DNA from: Zygnema cylindricum
Taxonomy: Eukaryota > Streptophyta > Zygnematophyceae > Zygnematales > Zygnemataceae
Assembly (NCBI GenBank): GCA_037447655.1
Contig: JBBHKE010003208.1
Location: 1-62,000 of the forward strand
Direction: 5' to 3'
DNA: 62,000 nt
Shown: piece by piece, positions 33,000-44,000 of the stretch
How the letters are laid out: each line of letters begins with the position of its first letter
Position numbering within the stretch: position 1 is the stretch's first letter
Program-made: the position numbers and the translations under genes
The notes under the pieces: generated by a model
What the model saw: only the letters and a program-made list of their open reading frames with translations
Databases searched by the model: none
Told to the model about the DNA's origin: nothing

Positions 33000-34300
33000 A
33001 TTTAACAATTCATAGACTCAAGTGCAACATATCACATGTGTTCAGATCCATGACTATTCAGTGACATTAGAAAACTTACTATACCAAAATCCATCATAGT
33101 GGCTAATGGTTCGATGATGGTTATTGAAACATTGGGAATAATACGGTTGGATCTACCAACACAAGATAGATATTGGAAAACTAGAGTCAATAGAGTACGT
33201 TTTAATAATGTGTTTTATAATCCGGGAGGGTGCATCAATCTTTTAAGTGTCCCACAACATCAAAGGAAAGGTGGAAGAGCCACATGCATGGAAAGGGGTA
33301 GAATCATTTTTAGTAGTAAAACATGACCATTTGTAGGGGGGGTTGTAACTGAAAAAATGCAAAGTAGGCTGATTTGGAGAAAACTAAAAAATAGGACGGC
33401 GGACGAAGAAGAGCACCTCCATTCGGCAAAGGTAAACAAAGACGACCTCACGTTGTGGCATCATCGTATGTGTCACACTTCAAAGAGTAATATCAAAGAG
33501 ATGATTTGTCATGGTGCAGTTTAAGGACTAGACGTGGCAACATGAGAAAAGGTCATCGGATGTGTAGGATGCACAAAAGGGAAGCATAAAAGGAAGCCTC
33601 ATCCGGTGAAAGATCTTCAATTTAAGGCGAATGCCCCTTTAGACCTAGTCCATGTAGATCTTTGTGGTGACATACATCTAGAAACCATAGGAAAAAACAA
33701 ATACATTATGGTGATAGTTGATGATTTCAGCAAGAAGAAATGGGTGTATCTTTTAAAAGCAAAGTTAGACGCATTACAGATATTTAAATATTTTGTGGTC
33801 ATGGTTGAGAGGGAAAGTGGGAGGCAGGTAAAAGCAGTACGATTGGACCGTGGAGGTGAATTTTTTGACTTCGCTGAATATTGCAAAGAGAAGGGGATTA
33901 GGCAACAATTCACAACTCTTTATTCCCCTTGATCGAATGGAATAGCAGAGAGGAAGAATTAGACATTGCAAGGAGATGGTGCGGGCCATGCTCCATACGA
34001 CAAAACTCACACATTGTCTTTGGGGAGAGGCAATCAGGGTGGCTAATCATGTTACCAACCGGAGAATCAACTATGCTTTAGGCAACAAAACACCGGAGGA
34101 ACTTTGGAGTGGACAAGTGCCTATGGTAAAAAATTTAAGGATTTGGGGATCAGAGGCTTTGGAGTATGCAAAGGAAAGAAACCGGGAGGGGAAGTTTGCG
34201 GCACGGTCATGGGAAGAATACTTTGTGGGGTATTGTGACAATTCAACGCAGTATCGGATTTATAACCCCGTTACTAGAAGGGTGTGAGAGTCTAAAAATG
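33000..34300 (+). pseudogene. Copia protease remnant and integrase
   Basis: An integrase zinc region (LHHRMCH-like block near 33450-33470, CVGCTKGK near 33560) is followed by the DDE core: VHVDLCGDIHLE, AVRLDRGGEF, and SNGIAERKN preceded by a stop at about 33931. Then come the GKxPEELW-like block (TPEELWSGQVP) and the chromodomain-like VGYCDNSTQYRIYNP segment common in copia. Confidence 0.75.
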
Positions 34301-34779
34301 TGGAGTTCAATGAAAATTTGTAATAGATGGTGAAAAAAGCTAATAAGTCTAAGCGGGCCCATGAATACGAGGAGGAGAGTCATTATGAGAACTTCACGAG
34401 AGGAAGGACGAAGAAAAAGTAGTCTTAATGGAGGTAAGAACAAAGAAAAATGTGCAATTTGTAGAGGAAACTCTGAAGAAAGTTCTGACATCTAAGCCCA
34501 CTAGCAACAAATCACAAGGGGACAAGGTCATTAGAGAATCATCTACTCACACAAACAACGTGACATCAGAAGAGACATCCTTAGAGAAGGAGAGCGATGA
34601 CAAGATTGAGAGCAATGATTCGGATAAAGAATTTGCAGAGGATGTACGAAGAAGTAAGAGATTAACAAAAGGCAAGGCACCGGAACGATTCTCACTAGGA
34701 CAGTCATATAAAAAGCAAACTAGTTATCAAAGGGCAATCTACGAACTTAGAGAAGGAAGGGCGCCATCCTTTCTTTTAT

Positions 34780-36320
34780 GAAACGCAATTACACAAAATC
34801 GTCTTGCTGATCCTCAATCATATCAAGAGGCAAGAGACTCGGACCGATGGGAGGAGAAGTGGAAACCGACGTTTATAAAAGAGTTTAATTATGTGAAAGC
34901 AAATGGGTGTTTTGAAAAAGTAGACTTACTAGTTGGTAAGATGGCGATAGACTTAAAGTGGGTTTTTAAGACAAAGACGAGAGCCTCAAGAAAAATACTT
35001 AAGTATAAAGCACGGTTAGTATGCAAAGGCTTTTAGCAAAAAAAAGGTATTGACTATTCAAAAAATTTTGCGCCTATGGTTAAGTTCGATTCTTTGCGAG
35101 CAATTATTGCAATGGCAGCGGCGGAAGGAATGCATATCCAACAGATGGATGTAGAGACAGTTTTCTTAAATGGAGAATTAGAGGAGGAGGTGTATATGAA
35201 AATTCTAGAGGGAGTTCCTGGAAAGAATGGTAAAATATGGAGGTTGTGGAAGGCTTTGTATGGTTTGAAGCAGGCACGAAGAACGTGGAACCATAAACTT
35301 CACAAGGTTTTACTATTTTTGGGATTTAGGAGGCTTACTGCAGATTGTGGAGTGTATATTTGGGGAGAAGGTTGGGACATGGTAATTTTCAGTGTATACG
35401 TAGATGATTTCATTTCCATCTCTCACAACTTCGATTTACTTGGAGAACTTCAAATAATTAATTCGGGAAGCATTTTAGAATTAGAGAATTAGGAGATGCA
35501 CAATACATTGTAGGAATTTAGATTCAGAGGAGGAGGAACAGAGACATTAAGCTAAGCCAAAAACAATATGCAAAAGAGGTAATGGAAAGATTTGGGTTCT
35601 TAGATTGTAAGCCACTTGTAACTCCCCTTGATCCTCGTGATAAGCTTTCTAACTTTGTTAAAAGTCTCGAGGTTGATGTTCCGTATAGGGAGGCCGTCAG
35701 TAGCTTGGTGTATTTAAGTGTCGGTACTAGGCCTGACATTAGTGCCGCAGTGCTGCAATGAGTGTGGATAATCAATATTGTGGCAATCCGGAAAAAATAA
35801 ACAGGGAGGCGGTGAAGAGAATATTTAGGTATTTGCCAGGAACACCTAGTATTGGAATTGTTTATAAGAAAGATGAGAGTTTGAGATGTTATGGATATTG
35901 TGATGCACTCTATAGAGGGGACCATGATACAGGAAGGTCTACGTTAGGATATGTGTTTTTACTTGCAGGAGGAGCCATCTCGTGGAATTCCCGTTTGCAA
36001 CCTACTCTGGCACTTTCATCTATGATGGCGGAATATATGGCTGCGTGTTATGCTGCGAAGAATGTTGTGTGGATTAAGGAATTTCTATCGAAGGTTGGAG
36101 TGAAAAAAGAATGCATGCAAATTTCAAGTGATAACATGTCCTCCATTACACTTAGTAAAAATCCTATTTTGCATAAGCGCACTAAATACATTAAAATTTA
36201 GTGGCATTTTGTTCGAGATTTGGTTTCCGAAAAAGAAGTTGAGTTTGCGTTTGTACTTACAGAAGAACAAGATGTTGATATGTTAACCAAAGCAGCATTA
36301 AAAGAAGTATGTGAAATGGG
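34780..36320 (+). pseudogene. Copia reverse transcriptase and RNase H
   Basis: RT blocks: LKWVFKTKTRAS, IQQMDVETVFLNGELEEEVY, WKALYGLKQARRTW, and the active site FSVYVDDFISIS (YVDD at about 35398-35409). RNase H: RGDHDTGRSTLGYVFLLAG, MMAEYMAACYAAKNVVWIKEF, NPILHKRTKYIKI, then a stop where FxVR continues. Stops and frameshifts at about 34783, 35035, 35490, 35520 and 35758. Confidence 0.8.
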
Positions 36321-36379
36321 AAAGAAATTAGTAGACATTGAGTAAGTGGGGGCTTTGAGTGTCTCAATAAGAGGGGGAA

Positions 36380-36910
36380 TGTTAGGATTTAGTTCTGAGA
36401 ACTCATTTAGCGACGAGACATTCTTGTAGCTAAAGCAGCGACGACTAGCAACGAAGTAGTTTCGTCGCTAGATTTTTGAAGTGACGTGGAAATTGATTGT
36501 TCGTTTCGTATCGTTTCACGTAAGTTTGAGTCGTACTATAGAAGTGACGTGGGAATTGTTTGGTCGTTTTGGGTCACGGGAGTTCTAGTCGTACCGTGTG
36601 GTTTAAGTTGGTTCGCAACTGAATTTTTTAGTCGTACCGTGTAGTTCTAAGTCAGTTCGCACTTGGCGGTCGTTTGGTTCACCACGTTGACTCTTACGTG
36701 TTTCTAGTCGTGTACATATATTTATTTGTTTAGTCTTAGTGGTTTATCTATCTTATGGAGGGGTAGCTTATTAAAGAGGCGTAGAAAGGTCAGAAGTAAA
36801 ATGGAGAAAGTAAAGGAGTTGTAATTGCATTGTGTTTAAAATATTGAATTATTAGAGGAACACTCTTGTTGTGTGTGTATATTGTATTTTGTTTGGTTTG
36901 TTATCTTTCA
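36380..36910 (+). repeat. 3' LTR of copia element 2
   Basis: 531 bp, partner of 31115-31636. It has a small insertion relative to it (GACTAGCAACGAAGTAG) and lacks the long TA tract. Confidence 0.9.
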
Positions 36911-36968
36911 AAGTGTTGGTAACCTCAACTTAAGGTTTAGCCTAAGAAGATGGCGAATAGCTTGCAAA

Positions 36969-38008
36969 TTACCACATTTGAACCTCGTAAATATCTCTGC
37001 TTGAGCTTGTGGATGCTGTAAAACCCAAGTAAACCGATACAATAGATCCACATGTACCACACTTCGTTGGTCGTAAAAGGTCACATAATGATCTTGTGTA
37101 TGTGACTAAAGGTTGACTAGGTTTTCTGATAGGTTTTCTGTTTAGACCAATATATACCTTCCAAGTATTTGAACTCCCATCATAATCAATCCATGCGTTC
37201 ACTGATTTGTTGCGATGGATAAGCTCAGGAGCTGCTTTAAAAGCAATTTTGGTTGGAAAATATTTTTCTCGAAATGCCACATTTCGTTTTGGAATTTCAC
37301 CATCATTTACAAAAGTGTCAAAAGCTATAGCTACACTTCCTACTTTAGGGATACCACTATAAGTGTACCCGAGCGATACTACCGCTCCTAAACCAAAGTT
37401 TGCCAATTTCGCATTTGATGGAAGGAGGAAAAACGCGAGACCGTCGACAATTACGGTGTCATAGTTACGAATTATGAAAGTAAACAATGTCTTAAACGAA
37501 GCCGATTCACAGCCCCTATTATCTTTATTACGTAAAAGTTTGACGGGGGAGTAATGTAAGGCTTGACCACGTTGGAAATGTAATGGTCGTGTGAGACGCA
37601 CCCATGGAGCCCTTTTTTTGGCATCATTTAGAAAAATTATTGGAGAATTTTGTTGGAAAGATTCGTAGGTGATGTTGGCAGGTGTGTCTGTTTCCATCAA
37701 TGGAGTAGGAGGGAGAGGAGGAGAAGGTGGGTGAGTAGGAGGTGGGGAAGGTGGAGGTGGAGATGGTGGAGGAGGAGAAGAAGAAGGGAAAGGTAGAGTT
37801 CGAGGGGGAGGTGAAACTGAGGAAGGGGAAAGTGGAGATGGAGGAGAAGAAAGAGGAAGAACAGACGGTCGACTTGGTGGGGGAGAAGAGTGTGGGGATA
37901 GGGGAGTTAGAGGTTGTGGAAGAAGAGGTGGACTTGGAGGAGATGGAGATGGAGATGGGGAGGAGGATGGGGATGGGAAAGAAGGGGAAAGAGGAGTTCC
38001 TGGTGAAA
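36969..38008 (-). CDS. Terminal exon: Ser/Pro-rich linker + L-type (legume) lectin domain
   Basis: The acceptor TTTCTTCAG precedes 38008, and the frame is open for 346 codons to TAA at 36971-36969. Residues 1-104 are Pro/Ser-rich (PPPPSPPPPSPPP), like extensins. About 242 residues of legume-lectin fold follow: SASFKTLFTFIIRNYDTVIVDGLAFFLLP (shown in part: VDGLAFFLLP), NFGLGAVVSLG, VAIAFDTFVNDGE, VNAWIDYDGSSNTWKVYIG, PLVTYTRSLCDLL, VYLGFTASTSSSRDIYEVQMW. The Asp of DGLAFF and the Asp of FDT are kept. The metal-binding Glu of the usual VAVEFDT is Ala, and the His of the usual HVGI is Asn, so Mn/Ca binding is doubtful. No kinase domain, unlike plant lectin receptor kinases. The domain call is strong from motif order. 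Confidence 0.85.
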
Positions 38009-41000
38009 CTGAAGAAATCAATGACAATATATGAGAAAAAAATATACATTTCCATGAGCCCCAAGACTCGACAAAGTATTTGAAATTTACTATTTTGTTC
38101 AGGTTCATGCAAATCACATCAAATGTTACATTCACATTCCATTACTACTATGCGTGCGAAGTACATCAACGCGAAAACATGTGGATTAGCAAATGGAAAA
38201 AGATGGGAGCCGCAATATTCAAAGTAATCAAATCTATTGTCGAAAGTATTCTGTTTTTTGGTAGGTTTAACAATGTGAGAATGTTCACATGTATATTGAG
38301 GAAGTACGGCTCAATACAAAAACGAATGAAACATTAGAGAAAGGGGAGGAAAAAAAAGTTGCTCGAGCAAAAAAGGGGGGGACTGCGTAAAAAAAGTGGA
38401 AGACTTTAAAAAGAGATTGAAAGAGAGCAAATGACCTCAAAAGACCTTTCAAGGTGAAAGAAAAGAGGAGGAAGGGAAAGAGAGATGGAAATGGAAGGAA
38501 GACGGAGAGCGGGAGGAGAATGGGGAGAAATAGGAAGTGAAAAGGGATAAAGAAGAGGAGTGGAAGTAGAATAGGTAGGAAGGAACAGGGGACAAGCTGG
38601 AAGAGAAATGAAAAAGTGGGGAGTGGTGGGGGAGGAATTGCGGAATAAAAGGGAGGACTGGAAGGAGAAACGAAAAGAGCAATATAATGTATTGTAGATG
38701 GTGGAGGAGGGGGAGGAGGAGACAATGGTGCACCTGGTAGAGGAGGGGAACCGGAGGGAGGAGATTCTGGTGCCACTGAAGAAACGTAAATGCATTATGT
38801 AAGAAAGCAAAGTTGCTTTATGAGCTCTAAGACTCAAGTGTTTGAAATAAGTACTAAAACGATACTAAAACGGACAGTTCTGACATAAAAGGTGAAATTG
38901 TGGAAAAAACAATAATGAACTTTAGATAAAAAAACACCCCATTGGAATATAAAATAAGATGAAACAAATGCATTAAATTTCGTAGTCATCTTAGCGATGT
39001 AACCAGCGCAAAAAGAAGCGGGAAAGAGATGAGAGAAGAGAGAAGTGGCGACAATGGGGCAGGGGAAATGATGCGCAATGCTAGGATAAACGAGAGGTTT
39101 GAGAAGAAAAAGGGGGCGAGTAGGAAAAGAAAAGTGAGTGGGAAGTCAAAGGCGAGGTTAGGAAGAGAACGGGATGGAGTGGAAAAAGAAGGGAGAGGAG
39201 CGGGAGGGGAAAGAGAAACGAAAGTGGGAGGTCAAAAAGGATGGTTCAAAGAGAGGAAAAAATGAACGAGAGGAGCGACAGGAAAGATAGGGGGAGCAAG
39301 AAGAAAAAGGAAGGAATGGGAGAAATGGGAGGATTTGTGGAAGAAAAAGGAGGATTGAAAGGAGAAAGGAAAGGAGTACGAAAATGTACTAGATGGAGAT
39401 GGTGGAGAAGGAGGAGAAGGTGGTGCACCTGGTGAGGGAGGGGAACGGAGAGGTGGACTTGGAGATGGAGAAGGGGGAGAGGCAGAGGGAAGGGAACGGA
39501 GAGGTGGACTTGGAGATGGAGAAGGGGGAGAGGCAGATGCGAATGTCGCAAGAGCGGATGGAGGAGATTCAGGTGCCACTGAGGAAAGAAAAACACAGTG
39601 TATGAGAAAACAAAGTTGCTTCAAGAGCCCTAAGAAAAAATATTTGAAATTTATTCAAATCACTTCCAATGTCGTTTTGAAATTCCATTACAACATGGTT
39701 AAAATGTACATTAGGTTGAAAACTTTTGGATAAGCAAATGAAGAAAAAAAAAAGTAGACCCTAAAGCAATCAAAATTTTGTTTCTTGGTTCATTTCACAG
39801 TCTCAGCATGTCCACGTGATTTTTAAAGAAGTATGAGTCAGTACCAAAACAGTTGTCACATAAAAAATGAAATTGTGGAAAAAACTATAATGCGCTTTAG
39901 ATAAAAAAGACCCCCTTGGAAAATACAATAAGATGCAACAAATATCGTGGTCATTTTTGCTTCGTTAACCACCATAAAAAGGAGCAAGGAAGAGAAGAGG
40001 GAAGAGGGAAGTGGCAGAAATGGGGCAGGGGAGTCGTAAAAGAAGCGGAGTCAATACTATAACATTTGTAACATTGGCGGTGAAATTATAAAAAGACATA
40101 TACAATGCACTCTAAATGAAACAAACTCCTTTAAGAACACTAAAAGAAATTGGAATTGAAAAGGGATAAAGAGGAGGAATGGGAGTAGAATAGGTTGGAA
40201 TGAACATGGAGAAAGATGATAGAAGAGAAATAAAAAGCGGGGAGAATTGATAACAAAACGTGGTGGTTCGGAAGTGAAAAAGGAGAAGCAGAAGGAGAAC
40301 GAGGCGCATTGCTAGCATAAAAGGGACGTTTCGGAAGAAAAAAGGGGCGAGAAAGATAAGAAAATGGAGTGGGAAGTTAAGGGGAAGGTTATGGAAGAGA
40401 ACTAGATGTATTGGGAAAATAACTGAGAGGAGAAGGACGGGAAAGAGAAACGAAAATGTGAGGTAAACAGGCTGGTTCAAAGAGAGAGGAAAAATTCAGC
40501 GAGAGGAGCGGTAGAAAAGATAGGGGGAGCAGTAAGAAAAAAGAGAAGCATGGGAGAAAGGGGAGGAGTTGCGGAAGAAAAGGGAGGACTGGAAGGAAAA
40601 ACGAAAGGAGCAAGAAAATGTACAAGGTGGAGAAGGTGGAGGACGAGGAGGGGGAGGAGGAGAATTTGGTGCACCTGGTGGTAGAGGGGAAGAGAGACGT
40701 GGAGAAAGTAGAGGAGCAGGTCGACTTAGAGATGGAGATGGTGGAGAGGTGGCTGGCGATGGCGCAGGACCGGAGGGAGGAGATTCTGCTGCCATTGAGG
40801 AAAAGTAAAGACAGTATTAGAGAAAACAATTCTGCTTCATTAGCCCTAAGACTCGAAGAAGTATTTGAAATCAGTACTGCAACTTTGAGACCTCTATAGC
40901 ACCTCGGAGACCTCCATAAGACCTCGGAGTAAGTAGCTCACACGAAGCCTCTAGTATAACCCTGACCCCTTTGTCTTTCAGCACGAATAACTGACACCCT

Positions 41001-44000
41001 CGCTAACAAAAACTCTTATCACCTTCACCCCTGTGAAGGCAAGACTCCCCTGAGTCGATAGCAAAAAGAATCTCTGAGTTAGCTCCCCTGAGCAGTAAGT
41101 TAGGGAGGGTCAAAGTTGACATTTTGTACAGAAGCTCTCTAGGAGAGAGGGTCCTATCTACCAATTTTTCTTAGTCCTATCTCTCTCACAAACTCTATCT
41201 ACTGATTTACGGAACCAATTGTATTACTCTTTCGTACACAGAAGTACAGCTGTCGGTGTACTTTCTGTACGCATACTGTACGACATGGCCTAAATGTCGA
41301 CACATGGTATATCCAGATTTGCTTTTTTAATCCCCGGAGATGCCGCGATCCAATGTCATTCTACCACGTGTCATCCGATGTGGCGATGACCAAAAACCGT
41401 CGAAATCCTCTTCCGTGATCTCGGCATTCATTCCGGCCGTCCGATTTAAATGCAGATTAAATCGTAGCCGTAATAAATACTTGCGCGGTATTCGTTTCAC
41501 TATCGAAACAAATGCGCGGTACTTGTTTCTTGTCCGTACATTAATCCGTACTTTTACATAACCAAATCTATGTATCCTGTAAATAGTTGACGTTAAATGA
41601 AATTGTTAGCGTATAAATGTTTTTCTAATTATCAAACCGTATATAATCTAACACTCGTCATAGACTAAATGGAAATCTCAGGATAGCATAGTCAACCATG
41701 GCTCTAGCTTCATCTCCGACTTTCATTGACTACAACAAGTGTGGGAGTTGAAGAGAGAAGTTAGAGGCAAACAGCCTTGGCTTCTTTTCTGTATTTTTTC
41801 TTAGACCTAGAAAATACTAAACTAACCATCAATTTCTACAAGTACTAAAACAATCCTAAAACAAACAATTGTGACATTAAAGGTGGAATTGTGGAAAAAG
41901 TTATAATGCACTTTAGATAAAAAAAAGACCCCTTTGGAAATTACAATAAGATGGAACAAATGCATTAAAATTCGTGGTCAACTTATCTATGTAACCACTA
42001 TAAAAAAAAACGGGGAAAATATGAGGGAAGAGGGAAGTGGCGAGAATGGAGGCAGGGAAGTCATAAAAGAAACCGGGGAGGGGGAAGTAATAGGCGCGCA
42101 TAAAGGCGAGCAGAAGGAAGGGCTATGCAAGAAAAAATGGAAAGTAAAGAAAGGGTAGAAGTGCGGACAGAAAGGGAAAGAGCTCAAAGACAAAGGCGAC
42201 AAAATAGGGAAGGAACGGAAAGAGAGATGGGAGTGAGAAAAAAAGGGAAAAGAGCGAGGGGAGAATGGGAGGCAATTAGAGGTAAAACGAAAGTGGGAGG
42301 AGATTAGGACGTATTAGGAAGACAAAACGGAGTAAGAAGACTTACAAGACAAATGAAAGCCTGAGTGTGGCAAGAAAAAGGTGAGGAGCAGAAAGGGAAT
42401 GGGGCCATAGAGAGGTGAAAGGGTAGATTAGAAAGAAAAACGGGGAAACTAGAACGAAAAAAAGGTAGAGGGAAAGGTAAAGAGGCAGCAGAGGAAAGTG
42501 AAGGCGGGGGACGAGCGGGAGGAAAAAAACAAGGACACATTCATATTATTGAGGAAGCATGAGTCAACATTAGAACAATTGTAACATTGATGGTGAAATT
42601 TTGAAAACAAGTAAACAATGCAATCGAAATAAAACTGACTCCTTGAAAAAAGTTATAAGAAGTGGGAAGTAAAAAGGGATAAAGAGGAGGAGTGGGAGTA
42701 GAGTAGATTGGAAGGAACAAAGAAGAAATTGGAAAAAGAGATGAAAATGTGGGGACTACTGGTAACAGAACGGGGTAGTTTGGGAGCTAAAAAGGGAGAA
42801 ACGAAAAGGAGAACGATGCGCATTGCTAAGATAAACGGGAGGTTTGGGAAGAAAAAGGGGGCGAGTAGGAAAATAAAAGGGAGTGGGAATCCAAAGGCGA
42901 GGTTTGGAAGAGAACGGGATGGAGTGGCAAAAGAAGGGAGAGGAGCGGGAGGGGAAAGACAAACGAAAGTGAGAGGTCAAAAATGATGGTTCAAAGAGAG
43001 GAAAAAATGAACGAGAGGAGCGGCAGGAAAGATTGGGGGAATAGCAAGAAAAAGGAAGGAATGGGAGAAAAGGGAGGATTGTACGGAAAAAGGAAAGGAG
43101 TACGAAAATGTACTAGATGGAAATGGTGGAGGAAAAGGTGGTGCACCTGGAGGAGGGGAAAGGAGAGGTGGACTTAAAGATGGAGAAAGGGTAGAGGCTG
43201 ATGGGAAGGGCGCAGGAGCAGAGGAAGGAGATTCAGGTGCCATTGAGGAAAAAAAAAGACACTATATGTGAAAACAAAGTTGCTTCATGAGCCCTAAGAA
43301 AAATTATTTGAAATTTATTCAAATATCGTTTTGAAATTCCATTACAACATGGTTAAAAAGTACCTTAGCTGGAAAACTTTTGGATAAGCAAATGAAGAAA
43401 AAAAAATAGAAGTAGAAGCTAAAGTAATCAAAATTTTGTTTCTTGGTTGATTTCATAGTCTCAACATGTCTACATGATTCTTAAAGAACTATGACCACAT
43501 TATTCTTAAAGAACTATGGGTCAGTACAAAAACAGTTGTAACACTAAAAATGAAATTTTGAAAAAAACTATAATGCATTTTAGATAAGAAAAATCCCCTT
43601 GGAAAATACAATAAGATACAAAAAATGTTGTGGTCATATTATCTATGTTAACCGCCATAAATTGGAGGAAGGGAGAGAATAGAGAGGAGGGAAGTGGTGG
43701 AAATGAGGCAAGGGAGTTGTAAGAGATGTTGTTCCTTGGTCTAAAATAGACCGCGGAAAACACCCAAACTATTGCATCCCCAACGATGAGTAATATAGTC
43801 CACCATAAATAATGACATTCACTCCTTACATGTACTTATTAATCTTGTGACACATCAAGAACTACACCTTATGAATTACGTAAGAATGATCTCAACACAC
43901 ATAAAAGAATACATAACACACGCACCAAATACACAAGCACTAAACAACTTCAATACACATGTTATCTCCGAAAAACTCTTATGTTATCTCAAGGCAACAA

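Larger units (their letters stand above)
31110..36915 (+). mobile_element. Ty1/copia retrotransposon with both LTRs, degenerate
   Basis: 5' LTR 31115-31636 and 3' LTR 36380-36910, both TGTTAGGATTT...ATCTTTCA. Target duplication AAGTG at 31110-31114 and 36911-36915. The primer site TTGGTAGCGGAGC at 31638-31650 is close to the tRNA-iMet 3'-end complement. A purine tract AGAGGGGGAA precedes the 3' LTR. Coding order gag, protease region, integrase, RT, RNase H, interrupted by many stops and frameshifts. The two LTRs differ at many sites, so insertion is old. It sits 54 bp beyond the stop codon of the lectin gene, in the opposite orientation. Confidence 0.93.

Noticed and set aside
38285-38776. 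163-codon Pro/Phe-rich minus ORF and similar frames at 39232-39624 and 40389-40829
   Set aside because: Read-through of short linker exons into pyrimidine-rich intron; only the first 43-63 codons have homologues among the linker exons.
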